A stretch of DNA of 60,000 bases from Symsagittifera roscoffensis (GCF_963678635.1 NC_087068.1:3350001-3410000); one strand, 5' to 3'. Shown: positions 1 through 12,790, numbered from the stretch's first letter. Notes: generated from the sequence alone by a model not told the origin. Program-made: numbers and translations.

Positions 1-1
1 T

Positions 2-220
2 GATGGTACAAGTACAAGGACCATCAATTCCTCGGATATGAAGAAATGCTACTGGGGGCCTTTACCAGAGACTCCTGAAAAGCTAAGCAACGAAAGCACT
101 ACTGCCCCTTTTGTTGATGAACAAGCGCTCAGAAGACCATTTTGTCTACCTGACGATATTCCAGCTTACAATCCTAGTCAAATACGATTTTACGATCAAA
201 ATTTTCCCTTGCACCTGTAA
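2..220 (+). CDS. 3' end of an unidentified coding exon
   Basis: The frame is open from the window edge and ends at a TAA at 218-220, giving about 72 residues. Composition is clearly richer in G+C than the repeat DNA that begins right after it, and codon use looks coding. The peptide is hydrophilic and proline-rich (motifs CYWGPLPETPEKL, RPFCLPDDIPAYNPSQIRFY) with no membrane segment or known domain I recognise. The first ATG is at 38, but the frame continues upstream, so this is more likely the C-terminal exon of a gene starting outside the window than a 60-residue protein. No function is assigned. I am fairly sure it is coding, unsure of the left boundary. Confidence 0.5.
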   Translation, partial: DGTSTRTINSSDMKKCYWGPLPETPEKLSNESTTAPFVDEQALRRPFCLPDDIPAYNPSQIRFYDQNFPLHL

Positions 221-249
221 AAATTTTACGTAAGACTATCTAGTAAGAG

Positions 250-3200
250 GGGAATTAAGATCTTTCCACGCCAATCCCAGATGTATGTATCTTTTACCTT
301 TTTTGCTGACAACAATTTCAGATAAAAAGTAGATTCTATGATAGCAATTAGAAAATGTCCGACAGAACACAATGTGATATTTCGCTTCTATTTAGAGTTT
401 AGTTTTGATTACTTTTTTCAACAAAACTAACTTCTAAAAAGCTATTACGATTTTGTCAACCTTTAACCCATAATTATGTATCTTTTCAGACAATTTCAGA
501 CACATAAAAGCTTTTAAGCAATTATAATATTCCGTAATTGAACCGTCTTGAAATCTTTGGTCAAGTCGCTGACTACAATTTTTGACATGCAATAGCCTCT
601 AAAAAACTATTTGGATTTTTTCCATCCCAACAAATTCATGTATCTTGTATTTTTTTTGCCTGGATGCTACAAAAAATTGCCAGAAAAATAACTTCAAAAT
701 AACAAAAATAACGTTTTTTTACCTTGTTAACTATTTTCCCGCCCTTACTGACTAAAATTCCAGACAACAAACAGCTTCTATGAAAGCTATTAGGATCTTG
801 TCCAGCCTAATGAGTTATGTAATTTCTTACTTATTGGCCCCCTAATGCTGACTTAAATTTCAGAGTGAAAACAGCATCCAAGAAACCAAAAGGGATCAAG
901 CCTACCCTAACCCCAACATTACTATTTTCTCTTTTTCTGCTAGCAATATCGGAAAAAATAGCGCCTTGGAAAGCAATTAGGGTTAATTTGAACCTAAATC
1001 CACCTTTACGACTTTTGTTTAATTTTCCCTCTAAATCAATTACAATTACAGACAACAATGTAAATTTGTATGTAACTGTAATAGAGACCCACTTTCAAGT
1101 GTCTTGTTATTTTTTTTCTAACTTTTTCTGGCTGTTATTTTAACGAAGTTAGAATCTAAGGAAGCAATTAGGATCTTGTTAGCTCCAACCCTATAACTAG
1201 GTATCTTGTTGTTCTGATACCTGAAAATGGGGAGGCACTTTAATTTCGGGTGTGTTTTAGTTTTTTTTCTTCTTGTTTTCCAAGCAGTGATATGTCATAT
1301 TAAAGCCCTTGCAGTTGTAATTTGAACAAAATTTTAAAAAGCCTCGGTTTTTTGTGCCCCAGTTTTTTGTCTAATATACCTAATCCACCACGCCCAAAAA
1401 ATTGTCTAATATACCTTATCCACCACGCCCAAAAAAAACGACAATAATTTGAAAAAACTGTGTTTTTTTAAAACTATGGTCGGAACATTCTGTGCTACTT
1501 GTATTTTTCTGTGCATAAATATTTTTTGTAATGTTTTTTAGCCAAAAAACTCCTAAAAAAACATTTAGGATTTTTTCCACGCTAGATCCACATTTTAATA
1601 TCTTGTTAACTTGTTTTCTCCTTATTGCTGAATCATTTCAATCAAAAAAGCTCACATTAAAGCAAATCTGCTTCTCTTCTTCTGCAATTCTGCTACACTG
1701 CTAATTTTGGTTAAGCGTCCAAGAAGCCTAATGATCCTGTCTCCGCTAACATGCAATTTTTTCTTTTGCCACCAGAAATATCAGACTAAAAATGGTTTCT
1801 AAGAAAACAATAAGGATCTTGTTAGCCCTAACACCACTCTTATGTTTCACATTTTTTTTGTCCCCAATTCTGACTAAAATTACACTCAAAAACAAGCTTC
1901 TCAGAAAACAATAAGTAATGGTCCATCCTAACCTTACCTTAATGTATCTTGTTAACTGTTTTCTCCTTTTTGCTGACTGTAATTTTTGACAAGATTTAGA
2001 TTCTATGGAAGTTGTTAGGATCTTGTCAACCATAACCCCACAATTTTGCATCTTGTTAACCATTTGCTCCCAATTGCTGAAACAATGAAAGGCACAAAAA
2101 ACTTCCAAGAAAACAATTCAGGCTTTTCCAAGAGAAACCATCATTTATAGATCTTGCTAACTATTTTTTACCTAATGCAGTCTAAATTCCGACTGAAAGT
2201 AGATTCGCAGAATGCAGTTAGGATCCTGTCTACCATAACATTGCAATTTTGTAACTTTTAACAAAAAGTTTGGATCTTGTCCATCCTTACTCCACATCTC
2301 TTTTTTTCTAATTCTTTTCCCATAAGTGCTACAAATTTTCCCATAATTTCAATTTCAGACAGTAAACAGCTTCAAGAAAACACTTCGTAAGATCTTTTCC
2401 CCCCTAACACCACGTCTTTAAAGCTACTTTTCCTCTTTTGCTGACCATGTTTTCAGGAGGAAAAAGCTTTAAAAAAGAATTTTGCTCACACTGAACCCAC
2501 ATATATGTGTTTTTTAAACTATTTCTCCCCGTGCTGACTACAATTTCAGACAAAAAATCAGCTTCTAAAAAAGCACTCATCATGTGGTTCATCATATTTA
2601 TGCATCTCTTTAGCTAAATTTCTTCTAGTAATGACTGTATTTTCAGACAAGAACACTTTCTAAATAAGCTATTATCTTGTCCACACTAGCCCCACCTTTA
2701 TTTATCTTTTAAACTACTTTCCCACTAAAGCTGGCTAGTAATTCAGACTAAACAAAAAAACATCCAAGAAACCAAATGAGACCTTGTCAACCTTAACCAC
2801 AAAATTATGTATCTTGGTAATTGTTTTTTTTAATAGAACAACCGACAGTACCAGGCAAAAAAGCTTCTAAGATAGCAATCAATTCGTTAGTGAGTGTTCA
2901 CCCTAAATCCATCGTTATGTGTCCTTTTTACTTTGTCTCCCTAAATCAGACTACAGTTGCAGACAAAAAAATATCTTCTAGGAAACCAATTAGGATTGTG
3001 TCTATACTTACCCCGCCTCTGTAAATCTAACTATCTAACTAAATCACATTTTTCCTACTGTTGAATACAATTTCATTTAAAAAACGAGCTATTAAGAATT
3101 CAAGAAGGCGCTTATGATCTTTACCACTCTCAGACAAAAATTATCTAAGAAAGTAATTACGTTTTTGTCAACCTATCTTCACATTTATGCATCATATTAA

Positions 3201-5210
3201 CTATTTTCTCTCTGTTGTTGACTATATGTTTAGAACAAAAATAATTTATAAAAAAGCAGTTAGGATTTTATCTACGCCAAACCAAGATTTATTTAACCTT
3301 TTTATTATTAGTTTTGCTCCTAATTTTAGTTGCTTTTTCCGACAAACACCGGCTTCTAAGATAGCACTCAGGATCTTGTCTGCCCGAATACCTCTATTCG
3401 GTATCGTATGGACATTTTTGCTCTATTGCTGACTTCATTTTTAAGCAAGAAAAATTTTCTGAGAGAGTAATTATGGTCTTATCCATGCTAAATTTACGTT
3501 TTTTTGTTTTTTCAACCATTTTTGCTCTGATGTTGACATCTATTTCAGACTGAAAATTGAGTCCAAAAAATTAAAAAGGATCTTGCGTACCTTAACCTAA
3601 TTTTATGCTTCTTGTAAACTATTTTACAGCTACTGCTACCGAAACTCTCTGACAAAAAATAGCTTCTCAGAAAACAACGAGCATCTTTTCCATCCTTATT
3701 CTACATTATTGTATCCTATTTACTCTTTTTTTTCTGCTGAAAATAATTTCAGGCAAAAACTAGCTTCCAAGAAAAACCTTAGAATCTTTTTCACATTAAA
3801 CCCACAATTATATGTTTTTGACTTTTTTCCAGACAAGCTGTTAAGAAAACTATAATTTTTTTGTCCAACCTAAATCCAGATTTTAGCATCATGTCAACTT
3901 TTTCTCTCCATTGCTAACAAAGTTTTAGATAAGCAAATATTTATAAGAAAACAATTAGAATCTTGCCCACACTAACCACATAATTATTTCTCTTCTCATT
4001 CACTTATGTCTACAATTTAAGAAAAACACCAGCTTCTTAGAAAGCGCTAAAGATTTTGTCCACCCTAGTTTGCCATACATTTAGGTATCTTTTTAACTAC
4101 TTGTCCTCTATTGCTGCCTACTAAATCAGACTGTAAGAAGTATCCCAGAAACCAAATGAAAGTATGCCAACCTAACCCAAAACTATGCATCTTTTCAACT
4201 TTTTTCACTATTATTGCAGATTATATCAAACAAACACCAACTTATCAGAAAGCACTCAAGACATTGTCCACCCTAACACCACATTCATGCATCTTCTTCA
4301 ACTGTTGCCTTTTAATGCTAAATATTTTTTCAGAAAATAAAATATTTCTAAGTAAGCAATTTGGATCTTGTCTACGCTAAATCAACTGTGATGTATCTTT
4401 GAAACTGTTTTCCCCCTATTTCTGACCATAGTTTCAAACTGGAAACACTGAGCTATCAAATGAGTTCCTGCTTACAATAAACCGAAAATTATTTTTTTCT
4501 TTTGCTACTGACAATCTATCACAAAGAAAAGGTTTTAGGATAACAGTTAGGGTCCTGTTCACGCTAATTTCAACTTTATTTGTCTTGTTAACTGTTTTAC
4601 CTAACTTGGACTATAACTACGGACAAACAAAGCTTCTAAGAAAGCAATGATAATTTGTCCATACTTAACACATCTATATTTATCTTTTTTTAAAGTTTTT
4701 CCATCTGTTTCTAGCTATATTTTCAGACGAAAGATACTTTCTAGAAACAACAATTAGGATCTCTTCCCGCTAAAACCACACATATGTATCTTGCTAACTT
4801 GTTGTTTTCTTCCTAGACTCATTGTAAACTCCGACAGAAAAACAGCTTCCATAAAAATCAGTAGGTTCTTGACTAACCTTGCTCCCCTCTGATATATCTT
4901 CTTAATTTTTCTACCCTGATTTTGAAACAGTTTCTGTCTGAAAACACTATCGAAATAACCAAAATGGATCCGGCCTGCCCTAACCGCAAAAACATGCATT
5001 TTGTTAACTATTTCTTTTCCTATTGGTATCGACAAAGTAGGACAAAAAAATTTTCTACAAAAACAATTAGATCCTGATCGACCCTTGCCTCAAACAAATT
5101 CTCTTCTTATGTTTTTTCCCGATTGTAGACCACAATAAGTTCAAAAACTTGCTTTTTACATCCTTATCCCATCTTTTTGTATCTTCTTAAATCTTTTCCG
5201 CTAATAACGC
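250..5210. repeat. Degenerate tandem satellite, ~97-bp unit, ~50 copies
   Basis: The same phrases recur in the same order throughout: a TTGCTGACTA..ATTTCAGAC segment, then AACAGCTTCTAAGAAAGC, AATTAGGATCTTGTC, CACCCTAACCCCA, and TATGTATCTTGTTAACT. The TTTCAG element in a clean stretch occurs at about 2357, 2452, 2545, 2643 and 2738, spacing 93-98 bp; elsewhere 101 bp (760 to 861). Copies are strongly diverged and contain indels. Short open frames inside it carry repeats of the translated unit and are not genes. The right edge is near 5210, where the phrases stop. Confidence 0.85.
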
Positions 5211-6020
5211 TGAAAGTAAAGGATATGAATACGCAAATAAAATTGAACTAGCCTAGTTCATATTAAGAACTAATGAACGAGGGGCCACAAAACTAATCTT
5301 TTATGGCGGTGAACCCGGTTCAAACCCACACCAGCTCCGAATTTTATAAACTGATTTATATACTAACTAAATGTTAAAGCGCAAACCTAAATTTCCACAA
5401 ATAGTTTTTGTCTTTATTAGTTCAAAGCCAAAATGTTGATCGTTAAATTGATTAACCAAAATGCCTACTGCAAATGATTTGCAGTCACAACTTTTGCTTT
5501 TTTGCTGATAATGCCCATTAAAATACTGATAATTGTCGTTTCAAAATCAATTGGCCGTTTAAAAGAGCAACATATTATCAATTACATTTTGAAAATTAGT
5601 TTTCACCGATCTGATTCTGTCAAAAATGCGGGTGCTTCATTCCTATTACGAGCCAGTTGGCACGACAATAATCCGATTTTGAGTTTTTAGCTGCGTTTAA
5701 CTTTTGAATGAAAGTTTATCTATCGTGAATTTTTAACGAAATACAGGCTTTTTTTCCAAAACGCTGTTGTTTGAAACATCGAGAAAACTCCAAAAATTGA
5801 GAACTTCTGATCACACATCATTTACAAGTCAGTGAGCCGAACAGCGAACCTGTACTGAACTAGTTTTTTAACTCAATTTTTTGTTGCAGTAACTTTTTTA
5901 TAAGTATTGTATCTACCATGGTGTGAAGTTTTATCACCATAGGAGCACTTTTGCTCAATTCGCTGGTGTTTAAAACAACTCGAGTTACCAAATATTCGAA
6001 CTATCCTAACGATTCGCTTA
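5211..6020. other. No gene seen
   Basis: AT-rich sequence of about 800 bp with only short open frames. A GGTTCAAACCC string at 5317-5327 resembles a tRNA-type B box, but no cloverleaf can be folded around it. Confidence 0.4.
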
Positions 6021-6039
6021 CAATCATAATTAGCAAAAA

Positions 6040-7430
6040 ACCCAATCAGATATCAGTTATGCGCCAGTGGCCCAATTGGTTGAATATCTGGCGTGAACTA
6101 TCTTACCGGATGAGTAGAGAAAGCGTAATTTTCAATTTTTCGGATTTAGCTGGAGTAATTGTGGCCAATTTGGCAATCCAGGTCAAATCCACTACTCAAT
6201 TAGACTACTCAAAAATGCTGCTGAGTGTGATGCTGTTTGAGAGAGGGTTGCTGATCAGAGTTGCAGGTCAGGTTTGCTAATCAAATTGGCAAGTTATAAT
6301 TGTTGGTAAGAATTGCAAGTCGGACTGTTGCTTGTTCAGGAAGTAGCTGATAGTTGGATTTACGAGTCGGAGCGTTGACGATCCAGAGACAAGGTTGCTG
6401 GTCGGAAATTTGGGCCAGTGTGTTGACGTGACAGTTACAATGGCAGAGTTGAGGGTCAGTGGCTTGCTGGTCGGAAGACAAGGCTACTGATCAGATTTAC
6501 GGGTCGGTTTGTGTTGCTGATCCAGAAGTGAATGTCCGGAGACAGAGTTGCTCGTGCACAAAACTTTCAGAGGGCTTCATCATAAGTGTAAAACTCACTC
6601 CACCCCACGAAATGTGCTATCTTTTCTTCTTGATACCCAGAAATTTTTTATCTGCTAAATTCTATACGACACCCTATTCAACAACATACGTTTTTTGAAC
6701 GCAAACGGCAAGTACAATCAAGTGCATAGAATGAACAAAAATCAGTTCATATCGGTTATCTTACGATCCGATTTAGAAATACTTCCAATCAGACATCAAT
6801 TACGAGACAGTGGCCCAAGTTGTTGAAAATCTAGCGTAAATTATCGGAGCATATTAGTACAGAAGCAGTGATCCTCGACTGTTCGGACTAATACTGAGCT
6901 TTTTTGGCCTATTCGGGGTTGCTAATCAGACTTGCAGGTCAGTGTTGCTATCAGAATTGCAGATCAGCTTGCTGATCAGAGTTGCAATTAAAATTGCTGG
7001 TAAAAGATGCAGTGTCTGAACGTTGCTTGTCCAGAAAGTTGTCGATAGTTGGATGTACGAGTCAGTGTGTTGTCGAGTCAGACACAAGATGCTGGTCGGA
7101 GTTTTAGGTCAGTGTGTTGCTGGTCCAGAGACAAGGTTACTGGTCAGATTTGCGTTTCGGTGTGTGCTGCCGGTCCAGAAACAGAGTTGTGGTTCACAGA
7201 GTTGCTTATCTAGAGTGAGTGTCCAGAGACAGAGTTACTGGTGCATTGAGTCTTCAGAGCACAACTTTCAAAACTGTTAGACTCACTCTATCCCGAAAAA
7301 ATGCTGTCTTTTTTCGTGATACCCAGAAATTTTGTTCGACGCTCTGTTTAAGTTTACACTTTTTTTTTTACTGCAAACCGCAAGTAAATCAGTTATATAG
7401 ATTAACAAAAAACCAATTTCCAAGTCAAAG
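6040..7430. repeat. Two diverged direct copies of a ~700-bp segment
   Basis: Copy 1 (about 6040-6735) and copy 2 (about 6780-7430) share landmarks in order: a CAGTGGCCCAA segment (6066; 6807), a stretch rich in GTTGCTGATCAGAGTTGCAG-like short repeats, CCAGAGACAAGGTT, TTCAGAG followed by an ACTCACTC tract, GATACCCAGAAATTTT (about 6640; 7319), and a final region with CGCAAG. The offset is about 680-740 bp. Inside each copy a minisatellite of roughly 20-30 bp built on GTTGCTGGTC and CAGAGACA is visible. Open frames of 66-88 codons here follow the short repeat and are not convincing genes. Confidence 0.7.
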
Positions 7431-8340
7431 TGTTTTTTTTGGCAATTTTCTTTGTTTTGTCCGCAAAACAGAAAACTTTAATTGAAAACTTCACTCACTG
7501 AATATGGTAATCCTGGGTAGCATGAACCCGTGATGGAATTCCGTCAGAAATTTTGAATTGTTTCGGAAAAATTATGCAAAAAAAAACAACCGTTTTTTAT
7601 GGACGCAAAACATTTGCGTTGCCTGAAACCGCTACCATACTATGTTGTTTTATATATCAAATTGAAGCTTCTGTATCATCGGGCCACCTCCTAATCTATT
7701 TGAATTATACAACCTATTCTGCCCGTGAAACACTTTTTCGCAGCTTTTTTTTGTCTTTAATTTCATTAGTTTTCCATTTCATGCTAACGTCTTTGCCCAT
7801 CTCCACTTGCTTCGTGATAAATTATGTTCGTCGTTGGCTCTACTTCGTTAGATTAAGCCATGAAAAACATCCGCCACTGATCAACGTCTGGCTAAAGCAT
7901 ATCCTGCAATACCCGGTTTTATTTTTACGGGTTATCCTTCCAAAAACTTTAAAGATTTTATTAGGAAGCTAACACCTTGCAGCATCTTATTTATTCGGCA
8001 ACCCGTTACCTAAAGTGTTGCTGTTCAAAGTCTTCAATTTGACTGAAAAGTTAGTTTGACTCAAACTAAGTCTTCAGTTTGACTCAAACCACGGTTACTA
8101 AAACGTTTAAGGATAGAAATAGGCAAGATACAACTTTTAAGGACTAAGAAGATAGAGTCCAGCAAGCAATTGATAATTGTGACATGCCTGCTGAAGTAAA
8201 AAAAAAAACTACATCAAAAACTTAAGCTAAAACCTGTAACGATGAGATGATCTCAGCAGAACAAACTGCTGATGGTTTTAATAAAAACAACAAAATGAAA
8301 AAGTAAGATCAGACTTTGAACAATGACCATTTGCCATTTA
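7431..8340. other. No confirmed gene; one unassigned 139-codon open frame
   Basis: The frame at 7553-7972 (+) begins MNCFGKIMQKKTTVFY and is rich in hydrophobic residues, but I see no domain, convincing start context or splice sites. It may be chance or a decayed coding piece. At 8030-8100 there is a short direct repeat of a TCTTCAATTTGACT-like phrase. Confidence 0.25.
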
Positions 8341-8349
8341 AAAAGTTAT

Positions 8350-10700
8350 TATAAACATATGGATAACGCTGAAACGTACTGTGATAGCGCACGTCCACCG
8401 CGAAGCCATCTACGATGCTCTGACATCGGCTTCAACATTACTGAAGAAATCGTAGCTGGCTTCGAATTTGCCAAGTCATTGCAAATATGATTATGTATTG
8501 ACACTTCTCCACCTCGAGAAAGTCCAAAGCCAAAACGAGGCCTCATTTCGCTAAAGGAACCGAAGTTGAAGTAGAACCTGAAAGAATATCAACAGGATAC
8601 TTCCAGGAGGTTAGTCGAAGCCTAACTAAGGTTAGTAGATGTTTCAAATCTGGAAAAAGACGGATTCAGATTGGCTCACTCTCCCTTTAATGCTGTTGAA
8701 CAAACAGAGTCGGTTTTGGGTCAGAGAATTACGGTAGTTTTTATTGGCAAATGTGAGTCCACCTCTTACCGTGCTGATAGGAAGTCTTTGGGGTGAAATT
8801 GATAATAATAATTTGCCAACTAGTCCCAGTCAAGATAAGTATCATTTCAATAGCTTGTTTGACCCTCTTGAAGCCGGTCTTTCTTTTGTACCGGTCCCAT
8901 ACAGTAACAGATTCCATAAAAAGCACCCAGCATTTGTTGTCCATCCGCATTTACCCATCCTGATTTCCGTAGTAAGCAGACTTCGTGGGCAGTACTTTGC
9001 CACTTGAGCAAAACGCTACCATACGCTTTCGCAGTCAATGCTAATGCTTCTTTTTTTAACTTTTGATGTTCACTCATCAAAACCACATGGATTTAGTTGA
9101 AAAATCTCTCCTAGACCTAGTGTGTCCTTAAGAACAACTGGTCTTAACAACACAGTAAAACCTTCCCGTTATTGTCACGCCCAACCCAACACAGTCATTT
9201 GATCTCGTTAGTTTCACGACGCAGCGGCATCAGATACACTTAGCAAGGTACCGTTGATGCAGCCTTCACTGATTGCGCATATGTTAAGGTTACAAAAAAG
9301 GCTGCTTTCAACATCATTGATGTGCCTTCGCTGCAACACCAAAAACCGTTTTACAACCCGTTCCGTCATCTCGTTGGAGTTACTCGGATATTGAGATGTT
9401 TCTAGGCCGGGATGTATTCCATTAGAATCGTCCGTTAGAAATTTTCCATGGCAAAGATCAAAATTCTCACATTGCAGCCATTAGGTTGCGTTGCAAGCGT
9501 TCTATAACTTTCACCAATTGACTTAGACTCTAAATGCTTTAATGTCACTTTTGACTTCCTTTTTCTCGTAGATCAGTTTAAATATAGGTACAACCTTGAG
9601 TCATATGGGGCGTATAAGCATGATCGTTCGGAAGTTGATTTTACTTGATTTACTTAAGATACATGTGATAGTGCGCTTTCGGTGGCAAAGTTTTACCGTA
9701 TTAGTTGACATTGTGGGTATTTTCCTGCCTGCTATTACCCGGCTGAGTGATCCACCATCTGTTTGTTTTCTGTGGCGGGAAGAGTTCATATCATACGTAG
9801 AAATATTCCAAACACGCGGTATATCTTCGGCGCCAGCAATTCACCAACATGCGCTAATTTTGCTCTACAGCAAACAGCAAAAAAAAACATCCAGGCCACT
9901 AATCCATAAGCAGCCTCCGCAGTTATTTATGGCGTCTACTTGAAAAAATATTCAAATATTTTGTTGATACCCCCAAAAAAACTCTTAACCTTAGTGACTT
10001 TTCCAGAAAGTTTTTCTGCGCGGTTGAAATGTTTGTGCTCGCCCTCTAGATTCTGAAGATAGTGATAGTAAATTTTCTTCAGCTTCAGCGAGGCCTGCTT
10101 GGAAAGCAATAACCATTACGCAGTTTGAATTACTGGCCGCTCTTCCGTCTTGTTGCCTCAGTAAAGATATACAAAAAGCGTTGATAATTGAGTTTTTAAC
10201 ACGTTCATGTGGTCCGATAGCATCACGGCGTTCAGTGGCTTATCTGAAAAGAAAAAGGAACTTTTCGTCTTCGTCCCCACTTTTTCGGCAAAAACTCTAA
10301 AATTCACCACGGTTGATGAGTAAGTTCTTGTAGCTACTGGCAGAAAACTTGCGGACTTCGGAACAGTAGGCATTTCAGCTGAGAATTCGAAAGAAAGCAG
10401 TTGGGTTCTCTTACCTAGTTTCTTTCTAACAATTGATTGGCCATTCAAATCTTCCAGAGATTTCATTAGCAAAACTGGTCTTCAGAGCCCGCTTGATGAT
10501 AGTAATGAAAAGCGTTTACTTCGTAGATAGTACTACTGCTAGTGCTCCTACGAATCGTTTTTGGTTTGTAGCGTCTTTATCTTTTTCCTTCGTTTATAAC
10601 ACATTCTCTCGGATTTCTGTGATAAATGCTCATAAAAAAAAACATTTTCGTAGCTCAGATGTGGCAAGAACGGACCCAGTGGAATTGAATATTGAGGAAT
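8350..10700 (+). mobile_element. Relic of a BEL/Pao LTR retrotransposon
   Basis: Sequence richer in G+C than its surroundings, with BEL/Pao polyprotein motifs in the right order on the plus strand, spread over three frames and broken by stops: protease-adjacent region near 9360, reverse transcriptase near 9700-9890, RNase H-type region near 10085-10450. The part before 9236 is presumably the remains of gag and protease, but I could not recognise motifs in it. No LTR pair, primer-binding site or target duplication was found, so the outer limits are approximate. The element is long dead. Confidence 0.7.
9358..10447 (+). pseudogene. BEL/Pao pol pseudogene (protease edge, RT, RNase H)
   Basis: Visible pieces, each in its own frame: around 9360-9500 a WSYSDIEMFLGRDVF phrase followed by RPLEIFHGKD, typical of the region after the BEL protease; around 9700-9810 a DIVGIF..VCFLWREE..VEIF phrase of the reverse transcriptase; after a frameshift near 9811, TRYIFGASNSPTCANFALQQ (9812-9871), which matches the well-conserved BEL motif before the catalytic YMDD block; around 10085-10190 the RNase H entry AITITQFELLAALPS; and at 10376-10447 SAENSKESSW..DWPF, as found between RNase H and integrase. 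The catalytic YMDD expected near 9940 is not recognisable. Frameshifts and in-frame stops exclude function. The order fits the Bel clade; finer placement is not possible by eye. Confidence 0.72.
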
Positions 10701-11089
10701 AAAACGTTACCGCTCTAACAATCGGAACCACTCCCTGTACATATGGAAACAAATTTTTGAAGAGGATGCCGTGGTGTATACGTGGAATCGATCGGTATAC
10801 TTATCTTACCAAATGAATCCCGAGGGTGAACAGTACAACCTGTATCATTCATTGTAGTGGATAGACACAAAGCAAGCCTTTTTGGCCTGAACGTCCTCCA
10901 ACAAAGTTTCATCAAACTACAAAAGAGAATAAACCAAAAAACAAAAAATCAAATAGTTTTATCATAGATTCACAAATTGACCAAAACCTACTATGAAAAC
11001 CTGGGCCAAGGAATTTTACAGGTGATTAATTATACTTTTTGGTTAATCAGAATAACACATGGTAGGGTCGGAATTCGTAAAGAGTTTCA
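10701..11089. other. Spacer between two retrotransposon relics; nothing recognised
   Basis: About 390 bp without a readable domain. It could hold the decayed BEL integrase end or the Gypsy protease region. No long terminal repeats were spotted. Confidence 0.3.
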
Positions 11090-11506
11090 AAGCTGTACAA
11101 CAAAAGGGTGGCATAGTACACATTCAATTACAAGAGAGAAGAGTCGGAAATCAACAAGAGAAATGACCAAGAACATTTGAAATTAGACAAGAATAGTGCA
11201 CCGATAAACAGTTTATCAGCTGAATGGCAATAACAGTTAAAAGTATCAAACGATTAAACTGGCACCCGATTGAACTGTTAGGAGAGGATAGAAACACACA
11301 AAGAAAAGACATAGAATATCGAAACCAGGAATTGTGCATCGCGCACGAACTTGACCGACAGAAGTCAGAACCTAGAGGAGTACTATGCGGAAAAATCACG
11401 TGAAACGACGCAGACACAATAACAAAAATTTCTACTTACTTATAAACCCAAAACCTAAAACCATCAAAAAGCAGGAATTAAACAATCTGAATAAACAAAA
11501 GCAAAA

Positions 11507-12250
11507 AATGCTCCAGTAGAAAAGATCAGTGATAAACGATTTTTTCCGCTCGATATTAATCACCTTTACGAAGGATCGAGCAATCAAACTCGCGCTTTTT
11601 TCAAACATATCACCAATTTTATTCACAAAAAAATGTATCAAATGCCCAATATAGAGTTTCTACTTGATAACACTATCCAAGCAATTAAACTATTAGGTCG
11701 AGGTGACATATTTTTCTCGATACTTGGGTTGAGATGCGCTTTTGCACAATAACCTTTGAGAATAATGCATAAAATCAGAGAACATTGCAACTCTAGCTTA
11801 GTTGGGGGAAAAACCACAGGCATCTATCAATTCGAAACAAATTTGTACGGACAGACGCAACAGCCAGCCAAAATGAAAAAAGCAATTATCCCCACACAGA
11901 AAAAACTGAAAAAACACCTTCGCATTTTTGGACGATATATTCATAGCAACAAAAGGAATAAAACATATCAACGAGCGGCGTTCAAAATTGTGTAAGAAAA
12001 ATTAAACATGGAGAATTGGGCCACATCTTCGCCCACAAACAAAGTCGCCTCCCAACAAGTCGAATGGTTAGAGTTTACTTTCAAGGTACACGGAACGAGA
12101 ATTTTGATAAAAAGAACAGAGGCAACCGAACATCTCTGCGCTCGAAGAAAAAAATTCAAAAAATTAAATTGTTTCATAAGTCTACTTATCAATATCGAAA
12201 TAGTTTCTCAACCTGGCAGCAAAGACAACCCCATTGAGTCCACAACTTAA
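11507..12250 (+). pseudogene. Gypsy reverse transcriptase pseudogene
   Basis: From 11507 the frame reads VEKISDKRFF and then MYQMPNIEFLLDN, matching the Gypsy RT block that ends in the MPN motif. It continues with DIFFSILGLRCAFAQ, a TAA at 11750-11752, then CNSSLVGGKTTGIYQFETNL, and KHLRIFGRYIHSNK. Compared with the family, the first catalytic Asp (LDLR) is Gly, and the FLDD motif that carries the other two has become FGRY. A further piece, ASQQVEWLEF, matches the VEWLGF block at about 12048-12078. Several stops and at least one frameshift are present. The enzyme is dead by sequence. Confidence 0.75.
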
Positions 12251-12341
12251 AAGCAAAAAATTATAACCCTAAATGGCTTGACGACTACATAAAACGTTCC
12301 AAAAAAATAAGTAAACTGGTCTCAGAAATGACAAAAAATTG

Positions 12342-12790
12342 ACATTTTGACCAAAACCTAGAAGCAAAGACAGTATGCGATGTTTCAAAAGTCGGACTAG
12401 TGAACATCTTTTTTAAAGGATGAGGACCAATTTGCTTCAAAAGCAGGACTTAGAACAAATTTCTTAAAACGGGTGGGTACTAACTTCCTAAGCATCAAGG
12501 TTTTTGAAGTCACACTGAGGAAAAGTGCTCAAACTACGAATTGGAAATAGCAGGAGTAATTTGGTCTACGAATTTCATATCTACGGAAAATCCTTCAAGG
12601 TTGTAATGGACCACCAAATTCTTTAATCGCCTTCAACGCATTGAGCGCATCTGAAACATCAAAGACAGTGCAATCAAGATTAACCAGATGCGTTGATAGG
12701 TTGCTACCATTCCACTTCGATATCAAACACTTGGCGGGGGCAAAATGGGACTAATTGACTAAGTGTCACAGAATTCAGTCAACCTGGCTC
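12342..12790 (+). pseudogene. Gypsy RNase H pseudogene
   Basis: HFDQNLEAKTVCDVSKVGL at 12342-12398 corresponds to the RNase H entry with the first catalytic Asp (CDAS in the family, CDVS here). YELEIAGVIWS (about 12536) and GKSFKVVMDH (about 12590) follow, matching the E..AV.W and TDH blocks, and PFHFDIKHLAGAKMGLIDYV (about 12711-12770) matches the end of the domain. The pieces lie in different frames with stops between them. Order and spacing are as in active Gypsy elements. Confidence 0.75.

Noticed and set aside
865-4380. Several 67-92-codon frames in the first 5 kb
   Set aside because: They are translations of the ~97-bp satellite unit in drifting frames (recurring SKKAIRILSTLTP-like text).
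5317-5327. GGTTCAAACCC resembling a tRNA B box
   Set aside because: No A box at the right distance and no acceptor or T-stem pairing around it; no tRNA or clear SINE.
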